Part shown: in pieces, positions 51,700 through 60,392 of the stretch | How positions within the stretch are numbered: position 1 is the first letter of the stretch | Layout: each line of letters begins with the position of its first letter | Assembly (NCBI GenBank): GCA_003153315.1 | Contig: PLYA01000010.1 | Coordinates: 35,474 to 99,473 of the forward strand | Length of the DNA: 64,000 bases | Reading direction: 5' to 3' | DNA from: Bacteroidota bacterium | Lineage (GTDB): Bacteria > Bacteroidota > Bacteroidia > B-17B0 > Aurantibacillaceae | Position numbers and translations under genes: made by a program | Notes under the pieces: model-generated | What the model saw: only the letters and a program-made list of their open reading frames with translations | What the model was told of the DNA's origin: nothing | Database searches by the model: none

Positions 51700-53244
51700 T
51701 TAAGGGGTATATCCTTTTTCTTTTAGAAAGTTATTCCATTCATCTAAGGTTTTACCCTTTAGTACACGAGGAAACTTGGTTTGCGCACCTACTTTTCCTT
51801 TACGATGCAAAAAGTCTATAAACAGTTGCTGAGGCAGGGCTTCTACAAAAATATCCTTCAATGCCGATATTCTTTCTACACGATAATCGTCATTTACTAT
51901 TTTTAAATGGGCATCAATTTTTTCCTTTAGCAGATTAGTATCAATTTTTTTATCGGTAGCTACATACCATTTGTGTGCAAACAAGCTTTGGTATTTAATG
52001 CCACATACGCAATATTCATTAATCTCTAAATTCATTTCGGCACAGGTAAGGCTAAGTGCTTTATTCATATTATCTACACTTAAATGCTCTCCGCAAAGGC
52101 TTAAGAAATGCTTGGTACGTCCAGTAATTAAAATTTCAGCATCATCTACCGAAGTAAACTTAATTACATCACCAATTAAATAGCGCCAGGCCCCGGCACA
52201 GGTGCTAAGCAATATAGCATAATCTTTTTCCTCTTCAACTTGAGTAATGTTAAGTGTTTGCGGATTTGATTTAATATTTCCTTCGGCATCAAAGTTATCA
52301 TCGGTAAACGGAACAAACTCAAAATAAATACCGTTATCGGTAACCAACTGCATAGGCCCGCCTGCATCCGGATTGTTCTGGTAGGCAATATAACCTTCTG
52401 ATGCCAGATAGGTTTCAATAAAAGTGAGTGGGAATGAAGTGAGTTTTTCAAAGGAATGTACATACGGACTAATAGCCACGCCTCCGCTAACATAAATGCG
52501 CAGATTTGGCCATATATCGTGAATGGTTTTTACTTTGTAATGATTAATTATTTTCTCGAACAGAATTTGCACCCAAGCCGGTACACCACATACAATACCT
52601 ATGTCCCAGTTCTTAGCATTCAGGGTAATTTCTTCCAGCTTGGTATTCCAATCGGTATATCTTGCTATACGAGGACCCGGTTTATAAAAGAATTGAAACC
52701 AAAAGGGAATATTGCCTGTAGTAATACCGCTTAAATCACCTTCATAATAAGTGCCATTATAGTTTAAGTGGGTACTTCCCCCAATCATTAAAATACCTTT
52801 TCTGAAATGCTCTTCGGGCAGGTTAAAATTTGCCGTACTTAGTATTTGCCTAACCCCTACCCGCTTAATGGCTTTAAGCATATCTTTAGTTACAGGTATA
52901 TGTTTACTGGATGCCTCTGATGTACCCGAGCTTAGCGCAAAATACTGTATTTGTCCGGGCCAGGTAACAAAAGGTTCTCCGTTAAGTGAACGATACCACC
53001 AGTTTTTAAACATACTGTTGTAATCATGCACAGGCACATTTTGTGCAAAGGCTTTTACCACATTTTTTTCTTGAAGAAGTTTGGCAAACTGATAGTGTTC
53101 TCCAAAGGCGGTAAACTGAGCTTTCCGCATTAAAGATTGCAGAACCTTAGCTTGTTTTTTAAAAACACCCTGATTGCGGTTCCGTTTGGGTATTTTTCCG
53201 CGAATTTCAATGGTTTTCTTTATTACTTTTCCAAGTAAGGTCAT
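51700..53244 (-). CDS. GH3 auxin-responsive promoter family protein (acyl-adenylate-forming-like)
   Basis: 514 residues, close to the length of bacterial GH3-like proteins, which are common in Bacteroidota. Typical blocks: YFALSSGTSEASSKHIPVTK (the ATP phosphate loop-like SGTSG variant), CGVPAWVQILFEKI, ETYLASEGYIAYQ and YLIGDVIKFTSVDDAEILIT. Plant GH3s conjugate amino acids to acyl acids; the bacterial substrate is unknown. It has a complete promoter and is followed by the M23 gene 20 bp after its stop on the same strand, so the two could share a transcript. Confidence 0.88.
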   Translation of the reverse strand: MTLLGKVIKKTIEIRGKIPKRNRNQGVFKKQAKVLQSLMRKAQFTAFGEHYQFAKLLQEKNVVKAFAQNVPVHDYNSMFKNWWYRSLNGEPFVTWPGQIQYFALSSGTSEASSKHIPVTKDMLKAIKRVGVRQILSTANFNLPEEHFRKGILMIGGSTHLNYNGTYYEGDLSGITTGNIPFWFQFFYKPGPRIARYTDWNTKLEEITLNAKNWDIGIVCGVPAWVQILFEKIINHYKVKTIHDIWPNLRIYVSGGVAISPYVHSFEKLTSFPLTFIETYLASEGYIAYQNNPDAGGPMQLVTDNGIYFEFVPFTDDNFDAEGNIKSNPQTLNITQVEEEKDYAILLSTCAGAWRYLIGDVIKFTSVDDAEILITGRTKHFLSLCGEHLSVDNMNKALSLTCAEMNLEINEYCVCGIKYQSLFAHKWYVATDKKIDTNLLKEKIDAHLKIVNDDYRVERISALKDIFVEALPQQLFIDFLHRKGKVGAQTKFPRVLKGKTLDEWNNFLKEKGYTP

Positions 53245-53268
53245 TTAAATAAAGTATAAAGTAAAATT

Positions 53269-53299
53269 CAAATTTAAGATAATGTAAAACAATTTCCAA
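53269..53299 (-). promoter_or_regulatory. Promoter of the GH3-family gene
   Basis: Minus-strand -7 box TAAATTTG (53276-53269), 24 nt before the ATG, with TTG at 53299-53297 upstream across a 20-nt spacer, matching the expected -33/-7 layout. Confidence 0.6.
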
Positions 53300-53345
53300 T
53301 TGATTTTATTAACTCTTTAACCCAACCAGAAAATTATATCAATAA

Positions 53346-53370
53346 AAAAGCCCGCTTAGTGCGGGCTTTC
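53346..53370 (-). terminator. Terminator of the TPR lipoprotein gene
   Basis: AAAGCCCGC, a 5-nt loop and GCGGGCTTT pair perfectly over 9 bp, with an A tract on the plus strand giving a T tail on the minus strand. Lies 22 nt beyond the stop at 53392. Confidence 0.9.
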
Positions 53371-53391
53371 CCTATTATTTTAAAATATTTC

Positions 53392-55137
53392 TTAGTTAGT
53401 TAACGCTTTGAAATCTGCATTATCTCTCCATTTCAAAAATTCGCAATCATCTTTTGCCATTGCTTTTAAAGAAGCATCTTTATCAATAGCAGTTTTTAAA
53501 GTAGTCATTCCACCTGTAGCATCACCTTTGCGGGCAGATGCGATAGCTTTTAAATAATAACTCATAGCCATTTCTTTTTCGCTGCTGGCATCAATAGTAC
53601 CATTCACACTTTCAGGGCTACCGTTTAATAATTGTGCTAAAGCTAAGTTAAAGCCTTTGTAACTTCCAAAGTCAGTTACAGCATCAGCGTATTTACCGTT
53701 GCGTATATCTAAAATACCTTTGTTATAATTTACTTCAGAACCCGCTCCGCTTGCTTTGCTATAATAATCCATAGCAGTTTTGCGGTCTCCGGCTTTAGAA
53801 GAGATAATGCCTGTGTTGTTCATTAAAATAGGGTTACCATTTGCATTGGCAGTTGCACGATCAAAAGCAGCTTTTGCATCGTCTACTTTGTTATTCATCA
53901 ACAATACAACACCTAAGTTGTTGCTGGTTCTCCAATCGCTGCCATATTGTTTTTCAGCAGCCTGATAAATACTTAGTTTAGTATTCAAATCGGTAGTTAA
54001 CGTACCTGCATACAATAATTCTTCTACGCTTAAAGAATCAGGATGTGAAGTAGCCAAACGAGAAATCATTTCATCTGTACGGGATTTTTTATCAACCATA
54101 ACAGTTATCTCTGCACGACGAAGTTTTGGAAGGATTTGCTCAGCTAACTCTTTATAAGTTGCCGCTAAGTTTTTAATTTCTTTACGACGTTGGTCGGCAT
54201 CATTATACATAGTAAGCACCCGCAAAACCAAATCTTTATCTTTCATGGTAGAAGACTGCATAGCAGCTTTAAAACCTTCCCAGTCTTCACGGGTAGTAAT
54301 GGTTTTGTATTGATCTTTTGTTTTACCAAAAGTTACTTTTTTGTCTTCGTGCTTTTTAAATGTACCAACCATAGCATCAGTAGCCGTTTTAGCACGGTCT
54401 TGAGCTAAATGCTCGTTCTTATCAGTTTCTCCATCCGGTGACGCGTAAGCAGAAACATCAATTCCTTTAAACTCATACCATTGACTGCTTAAATTAGCTT
54501 TAATAAAATCGCTTATACCTTTCATTTCGGCACTTTTCATTTCTTCTGCACGAACATTTGATTGGTTTATCACATAATAAATATGTGTAGTTTGGTTAGC
54601 CGGAGCAGTTTTTACAAAAGCATCTTTTGCAAAAATTCCCTTCTCATCATTACGTACCAAAAGCGGGGTAATAATGGTTCCGTCTGCAATTTCAATACCT
54701 TTAAATTCTTTCTCTTTTGTACTTCCGCTTTTTACACCTTTTGCACGAATTTCAAGCTTAGCAACTTTCATACCGGGCTCATAAGCCGTGCTAAACGTTT
54801 TAGAATAAGTACCACCTTTTTCATAAGGTATTTTTTGTCCGTTTCCTGTCGCACTTTCACCTAATAAAGTAACAGGCTCAAGGGCTTTTTCGCCACCAGC
54901 GGTAAATTTAATAACAGGTGTAATGGTTACAACTGCCTTTTTATAAAAAAGTTTAGCAGGATATTTTCCGGAAATAGTAAAAGCAACACTATCGGCTTTT
55001 TCTTCTAGAGGCTTAGGAGTAACATCGTGTGTAACCAGGTTTTGCTTTTTAACCATTTTACCTAATCCATCACAGGCAGTAAGTAAAATTGCCGAACCCG
55101 CAACAACCGATAATAATTTAATTGTATTATTTTGCAT
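53392..55137 (-). CDS. Large lipoprotein with OmpA-like and TPR segments
   Basis: 581 residues. Lipobox at LLTACDG (acylated Cys near 22). Residues ~45-180 form a beta-rich region (SVAFTISGKYPAKLFYKKAV, EPGMKVAKLEIRAKG). Around 220-300 there is an OmpA-like phrase, GIDVSAYASPDGETDKNEHL then DRAKTATDAM. From ~400 to the end it is TPR-like (WRTSNNLGVVLLMNNKVDDA, GNPILMNNTGIISSKAGDRK). It would be an envelope scaffold, perhaps peptidoglycan-associated. I do not recognise a named family; a T9SS or cell-envelope role is only a guess. Monocistronic, with its own terminator. Confidence 0.8.
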   Translation of the reverse strand: MQNNTIKLLSVVAGSAILLTACDGLGKMVKKQNLVTHDVTPKPLEEKADSVAFTISGKYPAKLFYKKAVVTITPVIKFTAGGEKALEPVTLLGESATGNGQKIPYEKGGTYSKTFSTAYEPGMKVAKLEIRAKGVKSGSTKEKEFKGIEIADGTIITPLLVRNDEKGIFAKDAFVKTAPANQTTHIYYVINQSNVRAEEMKSAEMKGISDFIKANLSSQWYEFKGIDVSAYASPDGETDKNEHLAQDRAKTATDAMVGTFKKHEDKKVTFGKTKDQYKTITTREDWEGFKAAMQSSTMKDKDLVLRVLTMYNDADQRRKEIKNLAATYKELAEQILPKLRRAEITVMVDKKSRTDEMISRLATSHPDSLSVEELLYAGTLTTDLNTKLSIYQAAEKQYGSDWRTSNNLGVVLLMNNKVDDAKAAFDRATANANGNPILMNNTGIISSKAGDRKTAMDYYSKASGAGSEVNYNKGILDIRNGKYADAVTDFGSYKGFNLALAQLLNGSPESVNGTIDASSEKEMAMSYYLKAIASARKGDATGGMTTLKTAIDKDASLKAMAKDDCEFLKWRDNADFKALTN

Positions 55138-55213
55138 GTTTTATTGTTTTAATGAAAAATTACAAGTCGCAATATTAAACATAATTCTAAAATTAAAAAA
55201 TTAAAAAATCACC

Positions 55214-55747
55214 ATGGATATAAAGCTGAAAAACGAGGAATTGGGCAGAAAAACAATAGAAGAATTTAAAAACATTAAGAAGACACCCTTGGTGGTGGTG
55301 CTCGATAACGTACGCAGTTTGCATAATGTGGGTTCGGTATTTAGAAGCTGCGATGCCTTTGCCATCAAAACCCTTTATTTATGCGGCTTTACCGGAACAC
55401 CCCCCAACAAAGAGATTAATAAAACCGCTTTGGGCGCTACCGAAAGTGTGCAATGGAAACATGAAAACAATATTATACTATTACTGGATAAACTAAAGCA
55501 AGACGGTTATATCCTTTGTGCGGTAGAGCAAACCCAACAGGCCATACCCCTGCATACATTTACCATTAACCCCGAGCAGAAATACGCCCTTGTGTTTGGC
55601 AACGAAGTAGAGGGCGTGCAACAACAAGTAATTGATAATTGCGATGCCGCAATTGAAATTGCACAGGGCGGCACCAAACATTCTTTAAATATTGCCGTTA
55701 GCGCCGGCATTGTTTTGTGGGAGTTTTTTAAGAAGAAGTTTAACTAA
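55214..55747 (+). CDS. SpoU/TrmH-family RNA 2'-O-methyltransferase
   Basis: 177 residues with the SPOUT core: VVLDNVRSLHNVGSVFRSCD (motif 1) at ~29-48, KYALVFGNEVEGVQQQVID (motif 2) at ~117-135 and EIAQGGTKHSLNIAVSAGIV (motif 3) at ~143-162. It methylates a ribose in tRNA or rRNA with SAM. There is no N-terminal RNA-binding extension, which makes it a minimal version similar to TrmL/TrmH. Target not predictable. Convergent with the cox operon. Confidence 0.9.
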   Translation: MDIKLKNEELGRKTIEEFKNIKKTPLVVVLDNVRSLHNVGSVFRSCDAFAIKTLYLCGFTGTPPNKEINKTALGATESVQWKHENNIILLLDKLKQDGYILCAVEQTQQAIPLHTFTINPEQKYALVFGNEVEGVQQQVIDNCDAAIEIAQGGTKHSLNIAVSAGIVLWEFFKKKFN

Positions 55748-55757
55748 CACAAACAAA

Positions 55758-55782
55758 AAAGCCCCGTTACAAAAGAGGCTTT
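55758..55782. terminator. Weak hairpin between convergent genes
   Basis: AAAGCC (55758-55763) and GGCTTT (55777-55782) can pair over 6 bp around a 13-nt loop, with A tracts to the left. It lies between the methyltransferase and the last gene of the cox operon. Confidence 0.35.
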
Positions 55783-55804
55783 AGCTTTATTAAAACTAAT
55801 TTAC

Positions 55805-56140
55805 TTAGTGTTTTTCTTCGGAAGCAGGTTTTTCCTCTGCTTTTGATTCACCTTCTTTAGCGGCAGGCTCTTCTTTTTTCTCTTCAGCAGCGGCAGCATC
55901 TTTCTTTTCTTCCTTCACCTCTTCTTTTTCTTGGCAACCCTCTTTTCCTTCTGCTTTGCATTTTTCCATACACTCTTTGCTGCATTCTTTACCTTCTTTA
56001 CAACAACCATTATCTTTCGGTCCGTCACAGGCTTTTAAACAAAGGAAAATAAAAAACCAAAAAGTTAATGCAAAATAAAAAGGTATTCCAAAATAAACTC
56101 TTTTTGGTTTCTCGTGGTTATGTTCTTCGTGGTGTGACAT
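55805..56140 (-). CDS. His- and Cys-rich single-pass membrane protein at the end of the cox operon
   Basis: 111 residues. A His-rich N-terminus (MSHHEEHNHEKPKR) precedes one membrane helix (GIPFYFALTFWFFIFLCL). A cluster of seven Cys follows (residues ~38-70: ACDG, GCC, KEC, KEC, EKC, EGC), then a charged Lys/Glu/Ala tail. It starts 23 nt after the subunit IV gene on the same strand. His and Cys clusters on both sides of a helix suggest soft-metal binding, so a copper-handling role for the oxidase is inferred. I do not recognise a family. Low-complexity tail makes homology hard to judge. Confidence 0.75.
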   Translation of the reverse strand: MSHHEEHNHEKPKRVYFGIPFYFALTFWFFIFLCLKACDGPKDNGCCKEGKECSKECMEKCKAEGKEGCQEKEEVKEEKKDAAAAEEKKEEPAAKEGESKAEEKPASEEKH

Positions 56141-56163
56141 AATAAGCTCTTTTTAATAATCTA

Positions 56164-56661
56164 TTACTCTCCGTGTTTTTCAGTTGCTTTAGGTGTTTCA
56201 CCCGGATTAGCTTCTAATAATTCAGCAGGCATAGGCTGATGATGATGTTCGCGCAATTCCCTTTGTTGTTCTTTATAAATAGGATCCACTTTTGTTTTAT
56301 TTTCAGGATAACCGCAATAAGTACCCTCTACCAAAATAATAAATATAAGGTAGGATATAAAAATAGTATAAGGCATTAAAATAGTATATCTAAAGAATTT
56401 GGTTTCATCTATTAAGTGCATAAACACCAGTACAATTCCACCCGCTTTTACCAGTGTAAAGAATATAAAGAATACCTTTAAAAAACCACCGCCCAATAAA
56501 CCCCATTTGGTGGCATTAAAACCTACAAAAAGTTCTAATAAAGTAATGGCAAGTAATAGCCAAAACACTTTCCATAGTTTGCTGCGTATTTGTTTACCAT
56601 GCGCTTCATCATGTTGATACATGGTTTCATAACTCGGGTAATCATCGTGAAATTCGCTCAT
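56164..56661 (-). CDS. Cytochrome c oxidase subunit IV-type protein (CyoD/CtaF-like)
   Basis: 165 residues from ATG 56661 (MSEFHDDYPSYE). The open frame reaches 56745 but its first 28 residues overlap the subunit III gene and are not subunit-like. Three hydrophobic segments at ~30-115 (LWKVFWLLLAITLLELFVGF, FKVFFIFFTLVKAGGIVLVF, ILMPYTIFISYLIFIILVEG) have the spacing of the small prokaryotic subunit IV; MHLIDETKFF is also typical. The C-terminal tail is hydrophilic. It is in a unit with ctaB and two subunit III-like genes. Confidence 0.85.
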   Translation of the reverse strand: MSEFHDDYPSYETMYQHDEAHGKQIRSKLWKVFWLLLAITLLELFVGFNATKWGLLGGGFLKVFFIFFTLVKAGGIVLVFMHLIDETKFFRYTILMPYTIFISYLIFIILVEGTYCGYPENKTKVDPIYKEQQRELREHHHQPMPAELLEANPGETPKATEKHGE

Positions 56662-56687
56662 ATACTGATTTTTTAATTTATTTATTT

Positions 56688-57413
56688 TTACAACAGATAG
56701 AAGAAGGTAAATACAAATACCCACACCAAATCTACAAAGTGCCAATAAAGACCAACTTTTTCAATCATTTCATAATGGCCGCGTCTTTCATATGTACCCA
56801 ACAATACATTAATAAAGATAACGCAATTAATAACCACTCCGCTAAATACGTGGAAACCGTGAAAACCCGTAATAAAGAAAAAGAAGTTAGCGAACTGAGG
56901 TACGCCATATTCATTATAAGTCATGTTTGCGCCATGAATTAATTGAGTTACATACTTACCTTGGTCAATATCCCAAACCTGACGCATAGCACCTGCTTCT
57001 GTCCCTTCAATAAAATGATACCACTCCCAAGCCTGAGAACCCACAAACATTAAACCACCTATAATAGTAAAGAACATCCAAAGAGTAACCCCTTTTCGGT
57101 CGTTTCTATGCCCAGCCTCTACGGCAAGCACCATCGTAACCGAACTCATAATCAGAATAAAAGTCATTAAACCCACATACGCCAAAGGAATATGAGCGGT
57201 TACACCAGGAAAGTGGGTAAACACGTTTTCTGCAACAGGCCAAACACTTACATATTTATGACGAATAAAGCCATAAGCGCAAAGCAAACCGCTAAAAGTT
57301 AAAGCATCTGATACAAGGAAGAACCACATGAATATTTTTCCGTAGCTCATACGGAAAGGTGATTGCCCACCGCTCCATGCGGTTTTTGAGTCTATTTCTA
57401 CTGAGTGCGACAT
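56688..57413 (-). CDS. Haem-copper oxidase subunit III
   Basis: 241 residues with about six membrane helices. Subunit III landmarks: MSYGKIFMWFFLVSDALTFSG, GSQAWEWYHFIEGTE and FFFITGFHGFHVFSGVVINC, with the Glu/His residues conserved in CoxC/CyoC. The C-terminal YWHFVDLVWVFVFTFFYLL is diagnostic. It belongs to the terminal oxidase that reduces oxygen in the inner membrane. Subunits I and II are not in the window, so they lie upstream or elsewhere. The next gene in the operon is subunit IV. Confidence 0.93.
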   Translation of the reverse strand: MSHSVEIDSKTAWSGGQSPFRMSYGKIFMWFFLVSDALTFSGLLCAYGFIRHKYVSVWPVAENVFTHFPGVTAHIPLAYVGLMTFILIMSSVTMVLAVEAGHRNDRKGVTLWMFFTIIGGLMFVGSQAWEWYHFIEGTEAGAMRQVWDIDQGKYVTQLIHGANMTYNEYGVPQFANFFFFITGFHGFHVFSGVVINCVIFINVLLGTYERRGHYEMIEKVGLYWHFVDLVWVFVFTFFYLL

Positions 57414-57458
57414 ATATTCTGTTTAAATAATTTCTTTGTGATTAAAAACGCTGCAATT

Positions 57459-58037
57459 TTAGCGAAAATAATATAAAAAAAGAAATAATATTACCCAAAG
57501 CACATCTAAAAAGTGCCAGAAGATTGCACAGAGGCTTAAACCCAAATAGTTTTGTGGAGTGTATTTGTTTTTTAACGAGTTAGTCCAGGTTATTAACAAG
57601 GTAATTAAACCCGCAATAATATGCAAAAAATGCATAGAAGTTATTACGTATAAAATAGAACCTGCTAAATTGCTGGTTCTTCCGGCAAACACAATACCAT
57701 GGCTGTATAAAGCTTTCCAGCCTTGCATTTGCGATACACAAAAAGCTATTCCTAATAAAAGTGTAATAACAAGGGCTGTTTTAATGGCTTGGGTATTGCC
57801 TTTTTTAGCCGATTGCTGAGCCCAATACATAGTGCCGCTGCTTATTATAATAAGCGCGGTGCTTATATAAAACGTAGCTGGCAAGTTAAATGTAAGCCAA
57901 TTGGCATTTTCATGAACCACTAAATAATAACTGCAAAAAGCAGCAAAGAAGATGGTCATGCTTGCCATACCCCAGTATAAAAGTTGCTTTTTTGCTTTAG
58001 CCAGTGTGGCTTGTTCAGATACTTGATTTATTTCCAT
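57459..58037 (-). CDS. Haem-copper oxidase subunit III-like protein (second copy)
   Basis: 192 residues from ATG 58037 (MEINQVSEQATLAKAKKQL); 58049 is also possible. Five membrane helices with SMHFLHIIAGLITLLITWTN and IFWHFLDVLWVILFLFLYYF, the same C-terminal signature as the neighbouring subunit III gene, but the sequence is shorter and lacks the first helices. Tandem subunit III-like genes are typical of Bacteroidota cox clusters. It overlaps the ctaB stop by about 10 nt. Confidence 0.88.
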   Translation of the reverse strand: MEINQVSEQATLAKAKKQLLYWGMASMTIFFAAFCSYYLVVHENANWLTFNLPATFYISTALIIISSGTMYWAQQSAKKGNTQAIKTALVITLLLGIAFCVSQMQGWKALYSHGIVFAGRTSNLAGSILYVITSMHFLHIIAGLITLLITWTNSLKNKYTPQNYLGLSLCAIFWHFLDVLWVILFLFLYYFR

Positions 58038-58948
58038 ATAGCGCCGCACATAATAATAAGTTGAACTAAGGGTAAGTATAAAAAAGAACCAAACATAAGC
58101 TTGCGAGCCGATGCCACATCTAATTTATAGTAAAGCGTTAAGGCTTGTGCCAGAAAAAATAATCCGCATAAAAAAGTAAACATGCCCGCTGCCCAGGTGC
58201 TTAAACCAAATACATTGGGCATTAAACTAACCGGAATTAAAAAGATGGTATAAACCACAATTTGAAAAGCAGAACTTTTATCTCGCCCGCCTAAAGAAGG
58301 AAGCATAAAGAAACCTGCTTTCTTATAATCATCATGACTAACCCATGCAATTGCCCAAAAGTGAGGGAACTGCCACATAAACTGCACCGCAAATAGTATC
58401 CATGCATAAAAAGTAATCTCACCAAAATCTGAGGTAGCAGCTACCGCGCCAATAAGTGTAGGAATTGCCCCCGGAAAAGCCCCTACAAAAACAGAGAAAG
58501 GTGTTATGCGTTTTAATGGTGTATAAACTCCTGCATATAATATAACTGATAAGGCACCCAATAGGGCGGACAATATATTAGCATATACAAACAGAATAGA
58601 AATACCACTAATGGCACAAATGCTGCAAAAAATCAACGCTTCGGCAGGAGATAAAATACCCAAAGGAAGTGGGCGCTGGCAAGTGCGGGTCATCAATTTA
58701 TCAAGCTCTCTTTCTATTACCTGGTTAAACCCATTGGCAGCAGCCGTAACTAAAAAGCCTCCGCAAATAATGGCAACCAGCTTTTGCCACACAAACATAT
58801 CGGTTACGGTAAAGTAGCTGATAACAGCCGATAGCACCACCAAAAAAGACAATCTGAATTTGGTAAGTTTTATAAATCCCTGTACTTTAGAATAACTAAC
58901 CGCAATAGTCTGCGTAGCATCCGGTATTTCAGTTTGGGCTTGTATCAC
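58028..58948 (-). CDS. ctaB: Protohaem IX farnesyltransferase (haem O synthase)
   Basis: 306 residues, UbiA superfamily, with about seven to nine membrane helices. The first prenyl-diphosphate/Mg motif is NGFNQVIERELDKLMTRTCQRPLP at ~86-109, and a second polar loop is FWAIAWVSHDDYKKAGFFML (DDYK), matching CtaB/CyoE. It makes haem O for the oxidase encoded downstream. First gene of the minus-strand operon, with a -7 box 15 nt before its ATG. The coupling by overlap with the next gene supports one transcript. Confidence 0.94.
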   Translation of the reverse strand: MIQAQTEIPDATQTIAVSYSKVQGFIKLTKFRLSFLVVLSAVISYFTVTDMFVWQKLVAIICGGFLVTAAANGFNQVIERELDKLMTRTCQRPLPLGILSPAEALIFCSICAISGISILFVYANILSALLGALSVILYAGVYTPLKRITPFSVFVGAFPGAIPTLIGAVAATSDFGEITFYAWILFAVQFMWQFPHFWAIAWVSHDDYKKAGFFMLPSLGGRDKSSAFQIVVYTIFLIPVSLMPNVFGLSTWAAGMFTFLCGLFFLAQALTLYYKLDVASARKLMFGSFLYLPLVQLIIMCGAIWK

Positions 58949-58963
58949 TTTTTAAAGAGGCCG

Positions 58964-58971
58964 CAAATTTA
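58964..58971 (-). promoter_or_regulatory. -7 box TAAATTTG of the ctaB-cox operon
   Basis: Perfect TAnnTTTG on the minus strand, 15 nt before the ctaB ATG. Confidence 0.5.
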
Positions 58972-59087
58972 ATGATTTATAGCTAATGGTATCCCTAAAT
59001 CTGTAGCGCATTTACTTATATTTAAAGTAATTCCTAATGTCCGACAAAAATACTTCGTATCTTAGTGCTTCTTATTTTTTAGCATAA

Positions 59088-60356
59088 ATGAAACGCCTCA
59101 TATTTTTATTTCTTCTCATCTCTCTATCGTTTAGCAGTTTTAGTTCACAGCTATTAATCCCCATGGATAATACCCAGAAGAACCATCTTAAAGCTTATGG
59201 CTTAGCCTACTTTGCTCTTAAGCATGATATTGAAATATATTGGCTATTAAATTATCGTGGCGGTAGTTTTATGTTTAGAAACGACAAGGTTTTTATAGAT
59301 GAATGTAACATACGCGGTATTAGTTATGAGGTAATTCCCGACGCTAAAAGCACTGCTATTTTGCAGGAGATTTCTAACCCCGAATTAAATCAGGATGCGG
59401 TTAAGTTAGAAAAAGCACCTCGTATTGCTGTGTATTCTCCCAAAGGTAAACAACCCTGGGATGATGCGGTAACATTGGTTTTAAACTATGCGGAAATTCC
59501 TTACGACATTGTTTATGACGAGGAAGTGATGGACGGAAAATTAGCCGAATATGATTGGATGCATTTGCATCATGAAGATTTTACTGGGCAGTATGGTCGT
59601 TTTTGGTTTGGCTCTAGAAACACAGCTTGGTATCAAACCGAAGTAAGAGAGAACGAAGCCATGGCTAAGAAACTTGGCTTTACTAAGGTCTCACAAATGA
59701 AATTAGCTGTTGCCAAAAAGGTTCGTGATTTTGTAGCAGGTGGTGGTTTTATGTTTGCCATGTGCTCTGCTACTGATAGTTATGACATTGCCTTGGCTGC
59801 CGAAGGAGTTGATATTTGTGGTCCCATGTTTGATGGTGACCCTGCCGACCCTGATATGAATAAAAAGATTGATTATAATAAATGTTTTGCTTTCGAGAAT
59901 TTCACTTTAAGCACAAACCCTGCAGAATATGAATTTTCTACAATAGATACCTATAACACGCGGATGCAGAAATATGGAGTAACCAAAGAGAATGATTATT
60001 TTTCCTTATTTGAGTTTTCTGCCAAGTGGGATCCTATACCAAGCATGTTATGTCAAAACCATGAGCAATTAATAAAAGGTTTTTGGGGACAAACCGTTGC
60101 TTTTGATAGAAGTTATGTAAAGAAAAATGTTTTAATAATGGGTGAGAACAAAGCAGCTAATGAAGCGCGTTATATACATGGCGAACATGGTAAAGGCACC
60201 TGGACTTTCTATGGTGGTCATGACCCCGAAGATTATCAACACCGCGTAGAAGACCCCCCAACTGATTTAAGCTTGCATCCAAACTCGGCAGGATACCGCT
60301 TGATATTAAACAACGTATTATTTCCTGCCGCTAAAAAGAAAAAACAAAAGACTTAA
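59088..60356 (+). CDS. Exported protein of the Bacteroidota 'asparagine synthetase B' group
   Basis: 422 residues with a signal peptide ending near SFSSQ. The mature chain begins LLIPMDNTQKNHLKAYGLAY, which I recall as typical of a conserved Bacteroidota family often labelled asparagine synthetase B. Nothing in it supports that name: no N-terminal Cys glutaminase and no PP-loop. It has a Rossmann/amidotransferase-like core (RIAVYSPKGKQPWDDAVTLV, GGGFMFAMCSATDSYDIALA, with a Cys near 227) and a late WTFYGGHDPEDYQHRVEDPP block. A GATase1-like hydrolase or binding protein in the periplasm is possible. Function unknown. Confidence 0.75.
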   Translation: MKRLIFLFLLISLSFSSFSSQLLIPMDNTQKNHLKAYGLAYFALKHDIEIYWLLNYRGGSFMFRNDKVFIDECNIRGISYEVIPDAKSTAILQEISNPELNQDAVKLEKAPRIAVYSPKGKQPWDDAVTLVLNYAEIPYDIVYDEEVMDGKLAEYDWMHLHHEDFTGQYGRFWFGSRNTAWYQTEVRENEAMAKKLGFTKVSQMKLAVAKKVRDFVAGGGFMFAMCSATDSYDIALAAEGVDICGPMFDGDPADPDMNKKIDYNKCFAFENFTLSTNPAEYEFSTIDTYNTRMQKYGVTKENDYFSLFEFSAKWDPIPSMLCQNHEQLIKGFWGQTVAFDRSYVKKNVLIMGENKAANEARYIHGEHGKGTWTFYGGHDPEDYQHRVEDPPTDLSLHPNSAGYRLILNNVLFPAAKKKKQKT

Positions 60357-60392
60357 TTTATAAATATACTAACTAATAGCATAGCTCAGGTT

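Noticed and set aside
56662..56745. Upstream extension of the subunit IV gene
   Set aside because: Overlaps the subunit III gene and precedes the natural start MSEFHDDYP.
59088..60356. True asparagine synthetase
   Set aside because: No catalytic Cys at residue 2, a signal peptide is present, and no ATP-pyrophosphatase loop is visible.
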